Shown piece by piece: positions 36,645-45,921 of a stretch of 64,000 nt of DNA (positions are counted from its first letter, which is position 1; every line of letters begins with the position of its first letter). A model generated the notes under the pieces. The model had not been told where the DNA came from. It saw only the letters and a program-made list of their open reading frames with translations, and ran no database searches. The stretch lies in NCBI RefSeq assembly GCF_000816845.1, contig NZ_CP006880.1, positions 1,984,001 through 2,048,000 on the forward strand, given 5' to 3'. The position numbers and the translations under genes were made by a program. Source of the DNA: Rhizobium gallicum bv. gallicum R602sp. Its GTDB lineage: Bacteria > Pseudomonadota > Alphaproteobacteria > Rhizobiales > Rhizobiaceae.

Positions 36645-38191
36645 CGGCGACCGCCACACCGAAGGACGACATTATCCTGCGCCTCGACGACGTGTCGAAG
36701 GTCTATTCCGGCATCGTCGCGGTCAAGCGCGCCAATCTCGAGCTGCACCAAGGTGCCGTTAACGTCCTGGTCGGCGAAAACGGCGCGGGCAAATCGACGC
36801 TGATGAAGATTATCGCAGGCGTCGAGCGCCCCACACTCGGCCGCATCATCCTGGATGGTGAGCCGGTCTCGTTCGCCAGCCCGGCCGATGCGCAAGCCTA
36901 CGGAATCGGCATGATCTTTCAAGAGCTCAATCTCTTCGCCAACATGTCGGTCGCGGAGAACATCTTCGCCACTCGCGAGATCACACGCGGCCTATTCGGC
37001 ATCGACCACAAGGCACAGGCCGCGAAAGCCAATGAATTTCTGAAGCGTCTGGATGCCGGAATCGAGGCCGAAGCGATGGTCGAGGATCTGCCGATTGGCC
37101 AGCAGCAGCTCGTCGAAATCGCCAAGGCGATGTCGCTGAATGCCCGCATCCTGATCATGGATGAACCAACCTCTGCCCTCTCGGCCGCCGAAGTTGAAGT
37201 CCTCTTTAAGGTGATTGCCGAGTTGAAGGCTCAAGGGGTGGCGATCATCTACATTTCACACCGGCTTGAAGAGCTGATGCGCATCGGCGATTACATCACT
37301 GTCCTGCGCGACGGCCAGATCACCGGCCAGGCGATGGTTCGCGATATCGATACACGCTGGATCGTGCGCTCCATGATCGGCTCTGATGCCAAGGATTTCG
37401 CAAAGTCGGCAGATCACGCCGTCGGAGACGAGGTGTTCCGCGCCGAAAACATCAGCCTGCCGCGACCGACGGGCGGACTTGCGGTCGACAACGTCTCGCT
37501 ATCGGTCAAAGCGGGTGAAATTCTCGGCATCTATGGTCTCATGGGCGCCGGGCGCAGCGAATTCTTCGAATGCGTGATCGGACGTCACCTGCACTCTACG
37601 GGCAAGATCTTCATCGAAGGCAAGGAAGTACGCGCCCGCGATACCACCAGGCGCATCCGCCGCGGCCTTGCGCTCATTCCGGAAGACCGGCAGCGGGAGG
37701 GACTGGTCCAGGTGCTCTCCATCGCCTCCAACCTGACCTTGGCAAGCCTTGGTCGCTTTACCCGCCTCTTCCACATCGACAGCGGCGCCGAGAAGAACGC
37801 CATTCGCGATGCGATCCGGGACCTCTCGATCAAGGCGCCCAACCCGGATTTCGAAGTGACCTCGATGTCGGGCGGCAACCAGCAAAAGGTGGTCATCGGC
37901 AAGGCGCTGATGACCAACCCAAAAGTGCTTTTGATGGACGAGCCAAGCCGCGGCATCGATGTAGGCGCCAAGGCCGATGTCTTCCGCACCATGCGCCGGC
38001 TGGCGGCAAACGGGCTCGCCATTCTGTTTTCGACTTCTGACCTCGAAGAGGTCATGGCGCTTTCCGATCGCATCGCGGTGTTGAGCAACGGCCAACTGGT
38101 GGCCGTTTTCGATCGCAGTGAGGCAAAGGAAGAAGCCATTGTCCAGGCTTCGGCCAAGGGACATGGACATCAAGGGAAACTCGCCTCATGA
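36641..38191 (+). CDS. Sugar ABC transporter ATPase (RbsA type)
   Basis: This 516-residue ATPase has two ABC domains. Domain 1 has Walker A GENGAGKST, a weak signature (DLPIGQQQLVEIAKA) and Walker B RILIMDEPTSALS. Domain 2 has the degenerate Walker A GLMGAGRSE, normal for RbsA-type proteins, plus MSGGNQQKVVIGKAL and VLLMDEPSRGIDVGAK. ATG 36641 overlaps the DUF2291 stop. The open frame reaches far upstream, but only this start gives the family N-terminus. Confidence 0.92.
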   Translation: MTATATPKDDIILRLDDVSKVYSGIVAVKRANLELHQGAVNVLVGENGAGKSTLMKIIAGVERPTLGRIILDGEPVSFASPADAQAYGIGMIFQELNLFANMSVAENIFATREITRGLFGIDHKAQAAKANEFLKRLDAGIEAEAMVEDLPIGQQQLVEIAKAMSLNARILIMDEPTSALSAAEVEVLFKVIAELKAQGVAIIYISHRLEELMRIGDYITVLRDGQITGQAMVRDIDTRWIVRSMIGSDAKDFAKSADHAVGDEVFRAENISLPRPTGGLAVDNVSLSVKAGEILGIYGLMGAGRSEFFECVIGRHLHSTGKIFIEGKEVRARDTTRRIRRGLALIPEDRQREGLVQVLSIASNLTLASLGRFTRLFHIDSGAEKNAIRDAIRDLSIKAPNPDFEVTSMSGGNQQKVVIGKALMTNPKVLLMDEPSRGIDVGAKADVFRTMRRLAANGLAILFSTSDLEEVMALSDRIAVLSNGQLVAVFDRSEAKEEAIVQASAKGHGHQGKLAS

Positions 38192-39252
38192 CGGCCGCTA
38201 CTTCATCCACCTCATCGCCGGCGAGCGCGAACGGCTCTTTCCTTCTGACGCTGATGAAGCTCAGAACCTTCATCGCGCTCTTCGCCGTCATCGTCTTCTT
38301 CGCGATCTTCGCACCGAACTTCACCTCGACTGCGAACATGATCCTGATGTCAAAACACGTCGCGCTCAATGCCTTCCTGGCGATGGGCATGACGTTCGTC
38401 ATCATCACCGGCGGCATCGACCTGTCGGTCGGATCGATCGTCGGGCTTTGCGGCATGGTCGCCGGCGGTTTGATCCTTTACGGGATCGAGCTGCCAATCG
38501 GCTACACCATCTATTTCAACCTGTTCGAGATCGTATTGATCACGCTCTCGATTGGTCTCGCAATCGGGCTGATCAACGGGCTGCTCATCACGAAGCTCAA
38601 CGTTGCCCCGTTCATTGCGACGCTCGGCACCCTGTATATCGCCCGCGGTCTCGCGCTGCTTTCCTCAGACGGTCAGACCTTTCCGAACCTCGTCGGCCGG
38701 CCTGATTATGCCACGACCGGCTTCGACTTCTTTGGCGCAGGTCGGGTGCTCGGCTTGCCGGTATCGATCTGGATCCTCATCGCGCTCGCCTTGCTTGCAG
38801 CTTATGTCGCGCGCTCGACGCCGATCGGGCGTCATATCTTCGCCGTCGGTGGCAACGAGCGCGCAGCGCGCATGTCGGGGATCCGCGTCGATCTCGTAAA
38901 GATCTTCGTCTATATGTTCTCCGGCCTTTGCGCGGCCATCGTCGGCGTCGTCATCTCATCGGAACTCATGGCCTCGCACCCGGCGACTGGTGAGAGCTTC
39001 GAACTCAACGCGATCGCTGCGGCGGTTCTTGGCGGAACATCGATGTCGGGCGGCCGCGGGACGATCGGCGGAACGATTATTGGCGCCTTCGTCATAGGCA
39101 TCCTGTCGGACGGGCTGGTCATGATGGGCGTCTCGTCCTTCTGGCAGATGGTCATCAAGGGACTGGTGATTATCATTGCCGTGGTTGTCGATCAGGCCCA
39201 GCGTCGACTGCAGCAACGCGTTACCCTCATGCAGATGGCAAAGGCGGGTTGA
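38188..39252 (+). CDS. Sugar ABC transporter permease (RbsC type)
   Basis: This is a 354-residue inner-membrane permease with eight to ten hydrophobic segments. It has the RbsC hallmarks MGMTFVIITGGIDLSVGSIV, STPIGRHIFAVGGNERAARM and AAAVLGGTSMSGGRGTIGGT. Its start overlaps the ATPase stop by ATGA. It forms the channel of the likely D-apiose importer. Confidence 0.92.
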   Translation: MTAATSSTSSPASANGSFLLTLMKLRTFIALFAVIVFFAIFAPNFTSTANMILMSKHVALNAFLAMGMTFVIITGGIDLSVGSIVGLCGMVAGGLILYGIELPIGYTIYFNLFEIVLITLSIGLAIGLINGLLITKLNVAPFIATLGTLYIARGLALLSSDGQTFPNLVGRPDYATTGFDFFGAGRVLGLPVSIWILIALALLAAYVARSTPIGRHIFAVGGNERAARMSGIRVDLVKIFVYMFSGLCAAIVGVVISSELMASHPATGESFELNAIAAAVLGGTSMSGGRGTIGGTIIGAFVIGILSDGLVMMGVSSFWQMVIKGLVIIIAVVVDQAQRRLQQRVTLMQMAKAG

Positions 39253-39253
39253 A

Positions 39254-40288
39254 ATGACCGAATTGCAAGGTGCATTGATCGGCTGCGGCTTTTTCGCGAT
39301 CAACCAGATGCACGCATGGAACGATGTCGAAGGAGCCAGGATCGTCGCGATCTGTGACCGCGATCCGGCAAGGTTGAAGGTCGTCGGAGATCAGTTCGGC
39401 ATCGATCGTCGCTACCGCGATGCCGAAGCACTGTTTGCAGACGGCGGTTTCGATTTCGTCGATATTGCCACGACGGTAGAGAGCCATCGCGCCCTGGTGG
39501 AAATGGCGGCCCGGCACAAGGTGCCGGCCATCTGCCAGAAGCCATTTGCCAAGACGCTGTCAGACGCAAAGATCATGGTCGAGACGTGCCGCAATGCCGG
39601 CGTAGCGCTGATGGTGCACGAGAATTTCCGCTGGCAGACGCCGATCCAGGCGGTTCGAAAGGCGCTGGAGGTGGGCGCAATCGGCACGCCCTTCTGGGGA
39701 CGTTTCTCCTTTCGCTCCGGCTATGACGTCTTCTCGGGACAGCCGTATCTGGCAGAAGGTGAGAGATTCATCATCGAGGACCTCGGCATCCATGTACTCG
39801 ACATTGCGCGTTACATCCTCGGCGACGTCTCGGCAGTCACGGCCCGCACGAAGCGGGTCAACCCCAAAATCAAGGGCGAGGACGTCGCGACTATCCTGCT
39901 TGACCACAAAAACGGCGCCACATCGGTCGTCGACGTCAGCTATGCCACGAGACTCTTGACCGAACCGTTCCCCGAGACGTTGGTCGAGCTTGATGGCTCC
40001 GAAGGCACAATCCGGCTCACCCAAGGTTACGGCCTCAAAGTGACCAATGCTGAGGGCACCACCACCACGAACGTGTCTCCGAAGCTGCTGCCCTGGGCGT
40101 CACGGCCCTGGCATAACATTCAGGAGAGCGTGTACGCGATCCAGCAGCACTGGGTCGACCAGTTGAAGCGCGGCATGGAACACTCGACCTCCGGCGCCGA
40201 CAATTTAAGGACATTCGCACTCGTCGAGGGAGCCTATGAAAGCGCGGCGAAGGGTCAGACGATCGATGTCGGAGCGATGCTGCAATGA
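39254..40288 (+). CDS. apsD: Gfo/Idh/MocA-family oxidoreductase, probable D-apiose dehydrogenase
   Basis: This is a 344-residue NAD(P)-dependent sugar dehydrogenase. The N-terminal Rossmann domain starts GALIGCGFFAINQMHAWNDV. The EKP-type motif reads VPAICQKPFAKTLSDAKIM, with Gln in place of the usual Glu. The catalytic His is likely in IIEDLGIHVLDIARYILGDV. D-apiose dehydrogenase of rhizobia belongs to this family and makes apiono-lactone, which the next gene would open. It starts one base after the permease stop and overlaps the lactonase gene by ATGA. Confidence 0.82.
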   Translation: MTELQGALIGCGFFAINQMHAWNDVEGARIVAICDRDPARLKVVGDQFGIDRRYRDAEALFADGGFDFVDIATTVESHRALVEMAARHKVPAICQKPFAKTLSDAKIMVETCRNAGVALMVHENFRWQTPIQAVRKALEVGAIGTPFWGRFSFRSGYDVFSGQPYLAEGERFIIEDLGIHVLDIARYILGDVSAVTARTKRVNPKIKGEDVATILLDHKNGATSVVDVSYATRLLTEPFPETLVELDGSEGTIRLTQGYGLKVTNAEGTTTTNVSPKLLPWASRPWHNIQESVYAIQQHWVDQLKRGMEHSTSGADNLRTFALVEGAYESAAKGQTIDVGAMLQ

Positions 40289-42150
40289 CTGTCGATCCAT
40301 TTCTGCTCTACGGCACGCATTTCGTCGAACCGAAGCCGGTCCGACTGCGTGCCGGAAAACTGGAGGCCGATCTTGCCAATGGCAGCCTCCGCACCATTCG
40401 CTATGACGGAACCGAGGTGCTGAGAGCAGTCTCCTACCTTGTGCGCGACCGTGACTGGGGCACCTACAGCCCGGAGATCTCCGACCTCAAGATCAGCCAG
40501 AAGGACGATCATTTCGAGGTCGGCTACCGGGCACTGTGCGACGGACCGCAGAACTCGACTCTCGTCATCGACGTTCGCATCCTTGGAAGCACCGACGGCC
40601 TCGACTTCGAGGCCGAAGCTGTCTCGGAAACAGGCTTCGAGACCAACCGCTGCGGCTTCTGTATCCTGCATCCGATCGTTGGAATAGCCGGAACGCGGGC
40701 TGCCATCGAGCACGTCGACGGCAGGATCGTCGCGACAAGGTTTCCTGATTTGATCGAGCCGTGGCAACCGTTCAAGGAGATGCGCGCCATCAGCCATGAC
40801 GTCAGGCCCGACGTCATGGCTGAATGCAGGATGGAGGGCGACACCTTTGAAATGGAAGACCAGAGAAACTGGTCGGATGCGTCATTCAAGACTTACGTCA
40901 GGCCACTCGCCCTTCCGTGGCCTTATGCAATTCCGGAAAATCAGCCCGTCCGGCAGAAAGCATCGCTCATCATCAGGGATGGCCGCCGCGCGCGACACCC
41001 CTCGGCTGCGGCCTTCGACAAAATTATAAAACTCAACCTCGGGCTGCGGACCGGTACGATGCCGGCAATCGGTCTAATCATTACACCCGAGGAAGCCGAT
41101 GCGACGCTGTCGTCAAAGGCGATACTATCGGAAATCGCGCCCCAGGAACTCCTCTTCCATTTCGATCCCGGTTCCGGACACGGCGTCGAAGCGCTCAACC
41201 GGTTCGCCGCAATCGCCGCCATTCACCGCGGACGCTCGACGCTGGAGATCGCACTTGCCTGCAAGCAATCTCCTGCCTTCGAGGCGGCCAAGATTGCCCG
41301 GCAGGTTGAGTCGGCGGAATTCAAACCGGATGCGATCATGATCTCGCCCTCGGTCGACCGGCAATCAACGCCGCCCGGCAGCAAATGGCCGGACTGCCCG
41401 CCTCTTGAAGAGGTCTACGCGGGAGCCCGCTCCGCCTTTTCAGGCATTCGCCTCGGCGGCGGCATGCTCAGCTATTTTACGGAACTCAACCGCAAACAGG
41501 TACCGGAGGGACCGCTTGACTTCATCAGCCACTGCACCAACCCGATCGTGCATGCGGCCGACGATCTCAGCGTCATGCAGACATTGGAGGCCCTGCCTTT
41601 CATTACCCGTTCCGTGCGGGCCATCTACGGCCGGAAGCCCTACCGGATCGGCCCATCGACCATCGCAATGCGACAGAACCCCTATGGCAGCCGCACGATG
41701 GATAATCCGTCGGGTGCACGCATCCCCATGGCCAACCGCGACCCGCGCCATAACGGACGTTTCGCGGAGGCCTTTGCCCTTGGTTACGCCATCCGCGTGC
41801 TGGATGCCGATCTCGAATGCCTGACGCTATCGGCGTTGACCGGTCCGTTTGGTTTGATCGCCGGTCCGACTGAACCGATCGAGGAAGGCGGCCGGCGCCC
41901 GCTGTTCAATACGGTGCGGACGCTGTCTGCATTGGCTGGTTCATCCTGGCAAGAGTGCCTGTCCTCCTCCCCCTCCGAGGTCCTGGCGTTTGTCGTTAAC
42001 GGCACCACAGGGGCAAGGCTTCACATTGTCAACCTGACGGGCAGCGAACAAACCATCGATCGTGGCGCGTGCACGAGAGTATCAGGGGATGCGAGCGCAA
42101 TCCTTCAACTCGCCCCCCTCGCGACAGCGGTCTTTCCACTCGCCGATTGA
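40285..42150 (+). CDS. apnL: Probable D-apionate lactonase
   Basis: This is a 621-residue protein without a signal peptide or familiar catalytic motif. Its opening (VEPKPVRLRAGKLEADLANG, SLRTIRYDGTEVLRAVSYLV) and length match ApnL as I remember it, the large lactonase that hydrolyses D-apionolactone to D-apionate. The middle looks TIM-barrel-like (LNLGLRTGTMPAIGLIIT, DFISHCTNPIVHAADDLSVM) and the C-terminus ends in a small beta domain. The position directly after the dehydrogenase (4-base overlap) is exactly where a lactonase is needed. Confidence 0.8.
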   Translation: MTVDPFLLYGTHFVEPKPVRLRAGKLEADLANGSLRTIRYDGTEVLRAVSYLVRDRDWGTYSPEISDLKISQKDDHFEVGYRALCDGPQNSTLVIDVRILGSTDGLDFEAEAVSETGFETNRCGFCILHPIVGIAGTRAAIEHVDGRIVATRFPDLIEPWQPFKEMRAISHDVRPDVMAECRMEGDTFEMEDQRNWSDASFKTYVRPLALPWPYAIPENQPVRQKASLIIRDGRRARHPSAAAFDKIIKLNLGLRTGTMPAIGLIITPEEADATLSSKAILSEIAPQELLFHFDPGSGHGVEALNRFAAIAAIHRGRSTLEIALACKQSPAFEAAKIARQVESAEFKPDAIMISPSVDRQSTPPGSKWPDCPPLEEVYAGARSAFSGIRLGGGMLSYFTELNRKQVPEGPLDFISHCTNPIVHAADDLSVMQTLEALPFITRSVRAIYGRKPYRIGPSTIAMRQNPYGSRTMDNPSGARIPMANRDPRHNGRFAEAFALGYAIRVLDADLECLTLSALTGPFGLIAGPTEPIEEGGRRPLFNTVRTLSALAGSSWQECLSSSPSEVLAFVVNGTTGARLHIVNLTGSEQTIDRGACTRVSGDASAILQLAPLATAVFPLAD

Positions 42151-42206
42151 CCTTCAGCGTCGCAACTGCATCTATGACATCGTGCCTGGATCAGGGGAGG
42201 ATCGGC

Positions 42207-43211
42207 GTGAAGACCAAGAAGCTTATCAATTCCGGTGCAAACGTCGTCGATGAGATGCTGCAAGGTGTCCTGGCGGCTCATCCGGACCATCTTTATGCGG
42301 CCGAGGACATGCCACGGGCGATCATTGCCAAGAACGGGCCTCGCAAGGGCAAGGTCGGGCTGGTCATCGGCGGCGGATCCGGGCACGAACCGACATTCCT
42401 CGGTTTTGTCGGCAAAGGGCTCGCAGACGCCGCTGCGATAGGCAACGTATTCGCATCGCCGCCGCCCGATCCCATTATCGCGTGTGCCAAAGCCGTCGAC
42501 GGCGGTGCCGGTGTTCTGTTCATGTATGGCAATTATGCCGGCGACGTCATGAACTTCGATATGGCCGCCGAAATGCTTGCCCTGGACGACATAGAAGTGC
42601 GGACCGTTCTGACGACGGACGACGTTGCTTCGGCCCCTTCGGATCAAATGCACAAGCGACGCGGCGTGGCGGGCAACGTTTTCATATTCAAGGTCGCTGG
42701 TGCGGCATGCGATCTCCTGTATTCCCTCGACGACGTCGAGCGCGCCGCTCGACACGGGAATTCGCGAACCTACACGATGGGCGTCGCGCTCTCGCCGTGC
42801 TCGCTGCCTCAGACGCTCAGACCGAACTTCCTGATCGGCGAAGACGAGATGGAGATCGGGATGGGAATTCACGGCGAGCCCGGCGTGGCTCGCGGGCCGC
42901 TGAAAACGGCCGACGAGGTGACTGACGAACTCATGGACAGTATTCTTCGGGAGATGAATGCGAGTCCCGGCGATCGTGTCGCCGTCCTGGTCAACTCTTT
43001 GGGTTCGACGCCGATGATGGAACTCTACATCATGATGCGTCGCGTGAAGTCCCGGCTTGATGATACCGGACTTGTCATCCACACGTCACTCGTGGGAAAT
43101 TACTGCACGTCGCTTGAGATGGCCGGCGCGTCGATCACCGTTATCCACCTCGATCAGGAGCTTCAGCGCTTGATCGATCACCCCTGCGATTGCGCTATGT
43201 TTGCGAGGTGA
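42207..43211 (+). CDS. dhaK: Dihydroxyacetone kinase-type subunit DhaK
   Basis: This is the substrate-binding subunit of a ketose kinase, 334 residues. The motif IGGGSGHEPTFLGFVG near residue 55 and GIHGEPGVARGPL near 220 are diagnostic; DhaK holds its substrate covalently through a His. GTG 42207 follows GGGGAGG and gives the family N-terminus MKTKKLINSGANVVDEML. It lies 56 bases after apnL and three bases before dhaL. In this context it may act on L-erythrulose, as LerK does in apiose catabolism, or on dihydroxyacetone. Confidence 0.88.
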   Translation: MKTKKLINSGANVVDEMLQGVLAAHPDHLYAAEDMPRAIIAKNGPRKGKVGLVIGGGSGHEPTFLGFVGKGLADAAAIGNVFASPPPDPIIACAKAVDGGAGVLFMYGNYAGDVMNFDMAAEMLALDDIEVRTVLTTDDVASAPSDQMHKRRGVAGNVFIFKVAGAACDLLYSLDDVERAARHGNSRTYTMGVALSPCSLPQTLRPNFLIGEDEMEIGMGIHGEPGVARGPLKTADEVTDELMDSILREMNASPGDRVAVLVNSLGSTPMMELYIMMRRVKSRLDDTGLVIHTSLVGNYCTSLEMAGASITVIHLDQELQRLIDHPCDCAMFAR

Positions 43212-43214
43212 CCA

Positions 43215-43862
43215 ATGGCGATCACAACCAGGGATCTGCAGCTCCTGTTTGCGCTCATCGCCGAGGAGATGACGAAGAACCGCGACCGTCTTTGCGAGTT
43301 GGACGGTGTCATCGGCGATGGGGACCATGGTCTCGCGATGGACGCTGGTTGTCTGGCGGTCGCGAAGGCCGTTGGCGCACTCGACTCCACCCAGACGGCG
43401 CCGACGACTGTGTTCAACTCCGCCGCAAAGGCATTTTTGAACGCGGTCGGCGCTTCATCGGGGCCCTTGTATGCCACGGCATTCATGCGCGCTGGAACTG
43501 CGGCGAAGGACAAGCAGGCATTGAGCGACGACGACTTCCTGTCTGTTGTCGCGGCGATGGTTCAAGGCATCCATGAGCGCGGCAAGGCAGAGCTCGGCGA
43601 GAAAACAATGATGGACGCCTGGAGCCCGGCGGCAAACGCTGCGCTGGATGCCCGGCGTCAGGGAGCTTCCCTTTCTCAGTGCCTGGCGGCGGCCGTTCAA
43701 GCAGCGCGCGAAGGCTGTAAGGCGACGAGCGGCATGATCGCGGGCAAGGGTCGCGCAGCCCGGTTGGGTGATCGGGCAGTGGGACACGTCGATCCGGGCG
43801 CGGCGTCGGCCGTCATCATGATTGAAGCGATGGCGGGGTTCGCATCTAGGCGTGATGATTAG
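43215..43862 (+). CDS. dhaL: Dihydroxyacetone kinase-type subunit DhaL
   Basis: This is the ADP/ATP-binding subunit, 215 residues, partner of DhaK. The Mg-binding aspartates are in LDGVIGDGDHGLAMDAG, and DAWSPAANAALDARRQG with CKATSGMIAGKGRAARLGDR match the family. No DhaM or phosphotransferase gene is adjacent, so the pair is either ATP-dependent or uses a distant phosphocarrier. It is the last gene of the apiose-region plus-strand run and converges on the protease gene. Confidence 0.9.
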   Translation: MAITTRDLQLLFALIAEEMTKNRDRLCELDGVIGDGDHGLAMDAGCLAVAKAVGALDSTQTAPTTVFNSAAKAFLNAVGASSGPLYATAFMRAGTAAKDKQALSDDDFLSVVAAMVQGIHERGKAELGEKTMMDAWSPAANAALDARRQGASLSQCLAAAVQAAREGCKATSGMIAGKGRAARLGDRAVGHVDPGAASAVIMIEAMAGFASRRDD

Positions 43863-43985
43863 CTCATTATTGCTCGGGATGCTCGAGATCCTGACCGAAA
43901 AGGGGAAGATGCCACTCATCCAGCATCAGCCGAACGGCCGGCAATGCCCGTTCCATCTCTTTCGCTCGCGTCGGCTTTTCGGAGC

Positions 43986-45104
43986 CTACAAGGACTTGGA
44001 TCTGCGCAGGCGGCCGAATCGGAAACCGTCGGTTACGGCGGCACGGACCATCATCATTTCTCCGATCGTTTCATGCGTCAGAAGACCGATGAGATGATCC
44101 GCACCGTCCACGACCGCGATCGCCGGCACATTTCCCTGCTGCATCAAACGCAGGCTGTCCTCCAGGCTTTTGCGATGATGGATTCGCGGAATGTCGGTAC
44201 GCATCGCGCTTGCAACTGACGTGTCGGGACCTTTGTCCTTCAAGGCGCGTATCATGTCGTCGCGCGTCAGCAGCCCTTCAAAGTGGCCGGCGGAATCGGT
44301 TACCGGAAATTCGCGCTGGGTTGTCGCAAGCAGCATCTCAATCGCCTCGTCGATACTCGCCGAGCGTTTAAGTTCTACGAATTTGGTGACCATTACGTCG
44401 CTGATTAGAACTCTGCTGGAGAGCTCCCGGATCTGCGCATTTTGTGCTTCCGCCGTTGCGGCCAGGTAGACGAAGATGCCGATGAAAATCAGCAGTGGGT
44501 TGTAAAGAAGACCGACGAAACCAAAAACAAAGGCAAGGCCTTGGCCGATCGTAGCGGCTATCTGCGTCGCGCGTGACCAGGTGAAGCGCGATGCGAGGGC
44601 GGCACGCAGCACCCGGCCTCCATCCATCGGAAAGGCGGGGATCATGTTGAAAAGCACGAGGAAGATATTGACGCCGGCAAGCCTAGCCAGGAAACCGCCC
44701 CCAGGATCCTCGACATCGGTCATCTGCTCGATGCCCGCTGACGCGCCGATGGCAAGAATGATCAGCGCCGCAATCGCGACGTTGACGAGCGGGCCGGCGA
44801 TGGCAATCAGCAGCTCCTGATGAGGCACGTCGGGCATGCGTTCAAGACGGGCGACGCCGCCGATCGGTAGCAGCGTGATGTCGGGCGTCTTGATCCCGAA
44901 GTAGCGCGCAACGGCAATGTGACCGAACTCGTGCAGCACGACGCAGACGAAGACGGCGATAATGAAGGCGATGCCGCCCCAGGCCGCCTGCATGCCCCCG
45001 ATCCGGTAATGCGTCATCCAAATCCAGACCAGCAGCAGCGCAAAGGTAATGTGAACGCGCAGAGCCGTGCCGGCGATCGTTCCGATCTTGAAGGACCAAC
45101 CCAT
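43986..45104 (-). CDS. Site-2 protease family membrane metalloprotease with CBS domains
   Basis: This is a 372-residue intramembrane zinc protease (M50). The Zn-binding HEFGH is in FVCVVLHEFGHIAVARYFGI and the second metal-ligand motif in NMIPAFPMDGGRVLRAALAS. About six hydrophobic helices fill residues 1-220. Two CBS domains follow (about 235-365), which in other proteins sense adenine nucleotides. It is three bases after the slipin gene and ends the three-gene operon. It probably cleaves membrane-bound regulators or anti-sigma factors, but the target is unknown. Confidence 0.9.
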   Translation of the reverse strand: MGWSFKIGTIAGTALRVHITFALLLVWIWMTHYRIGGMQAAWGGIAFIIAVFVCVVLHEFGHIAVARYFGIKTPDITLLPIGGVARLERMPDVPHQELLIAIAGPLVNVAIAALIILAIGASAGIEQMTDVEDPGGGFLARLAGVNIFLVLFNMIPAFPMDGGRVLRAALASRFTWSRATQIAATIGQGLAFVFGFVGLLYNPLLIFIGIFVYLAATAEAQNAQIRELSSRVLISDVMVTKFVELKRSASIDEAIEMLLATTQREFPVTDSAGHFEGLLTRDDMIRALKDKGPDTSVASAMRTDIPRIHHRKSLEDSLRLMQQGNVPAIAVVDGADHLIGLLTHETIGEMMMVRAAVTDGFRFGRLRRSKSL

Positions 45105-45107
45105 CGA

Positions 45108-45893
45108 TCATCCCCTTGAGCTTTGCGAAGACGGGTCCGATCTTACAGGCATCAGATTGCCGAACTCCATCGGAAAGGGAAATATGATTGTCGAGCTCTT
45201 CTCGCCGGCGATCACGTTCAGCGTACTTAGATAGCGAAGCTGCATGGCCTCCGGCTGCCTTGCGAGGATTTCGGCTGCTTCGAGTAGCTTTGCCGCAGCC
45301 TGCTGCTCACCTTCGGCATTGATGACCTTGGCGCGCCGTTCGCGTTCAGCCTCCGCCTGCCGGGCGATCGCGCGGACCATGGATTCATTGATGTCGACAT
45401 GCTTGATCTCGACATTGGCGACCTTGATGCCCCATGCGTCGGTCTGGGCATCGAGGATTTCCTGAATATCGCTGTTGAGCTTGTCGCGTTCAGCCAGCAT
45501 CTCGTCTAGATCATGCTTGCCGAGGACCGAACGCAGCGTTGTTTGAGCGAGCTGGCTCGTCGCCGCCATGAAGTCCTCGACCTGGATCGTCGATCTTTCC
45601 GGATCGATGACCCTGAAATAAATGACAGCGCTGACGCGGACAGAGACATTGTCATGTGAGATAACATCCTGACCCGGCACGTCGAGGACCCGCGTGCGCA
45701 AGTCCACGCGGATCATTTGCTGGACATAGGGGATCAACAGGATCAAGCCGGGGCCCTTGACGCCGGTGAAGCGGCCGAGCGTGAACACGACGCCGCGCTC
45801 ATATTCGCGCAGGATCTTGATCGCCGATGCGATCACGAGCAGCAAAACGAGGATGACCACAAGATAAAATGCGAGTTCTGCAAAGATGCCCAT
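45108..45893 (-). CDS. Slipin (stomatin/SPFH-domain) membrane protein
   Basis: This 261-residue protein has one N-terminal hydrophobic helix ([20 protein letters not shown]) and an SPFH domain from [20 protein letters not shown] through about residue 180, followed by a helical region ([20 protein letters not shown]). It forms oligomers in membrane microdomains and is usually encoded beside NfeD, as here (28 bases away). NfeD-type proteases can cleave slipin near its C-terminus. Confidence 0.92.
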   Translation of the reverse strand: MGIFAELAFYLVVILVLLLVIASAIKILREYERGVVFTLGRFTGVKGPGLILLIPYVQQMIRVDLRTRVLDVPGQDVISHDNVSVRVSAVIYFRVIDPERSTIQVEDFMAATSQLAQTTLRSVLGKHDLDEMLAERDKLNSDIQEILDAQTDAWGIKVANVEIKHVDINESMVRAIARQAEAERERRAKVINAEGEQQAAAKLLEAAEILARQPEAMQLRYLSTLNVIAGEKSSTIIFPFPMEFGNLMPVRSDPSSQSSRG

Positions 45894-45921
45894 GACGCTT
45901 GCTCCTGCTTTCTGAAAGCCG

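Noticed and set aside
42105..43082. 325-codon minus-strand frame opposite dhaK
   Set aside because: Antisense to a well-supported kinase subunit; His/Arg/Asp-rich and motif-free.
43455..43919. Minus-strand frame over the end of dhaL, with a protein-like stretch near 43840-43970
   Set aside because: The stretch lies out of frame just past the protease stop and then runs antisense through dhaL; no start signal or family.
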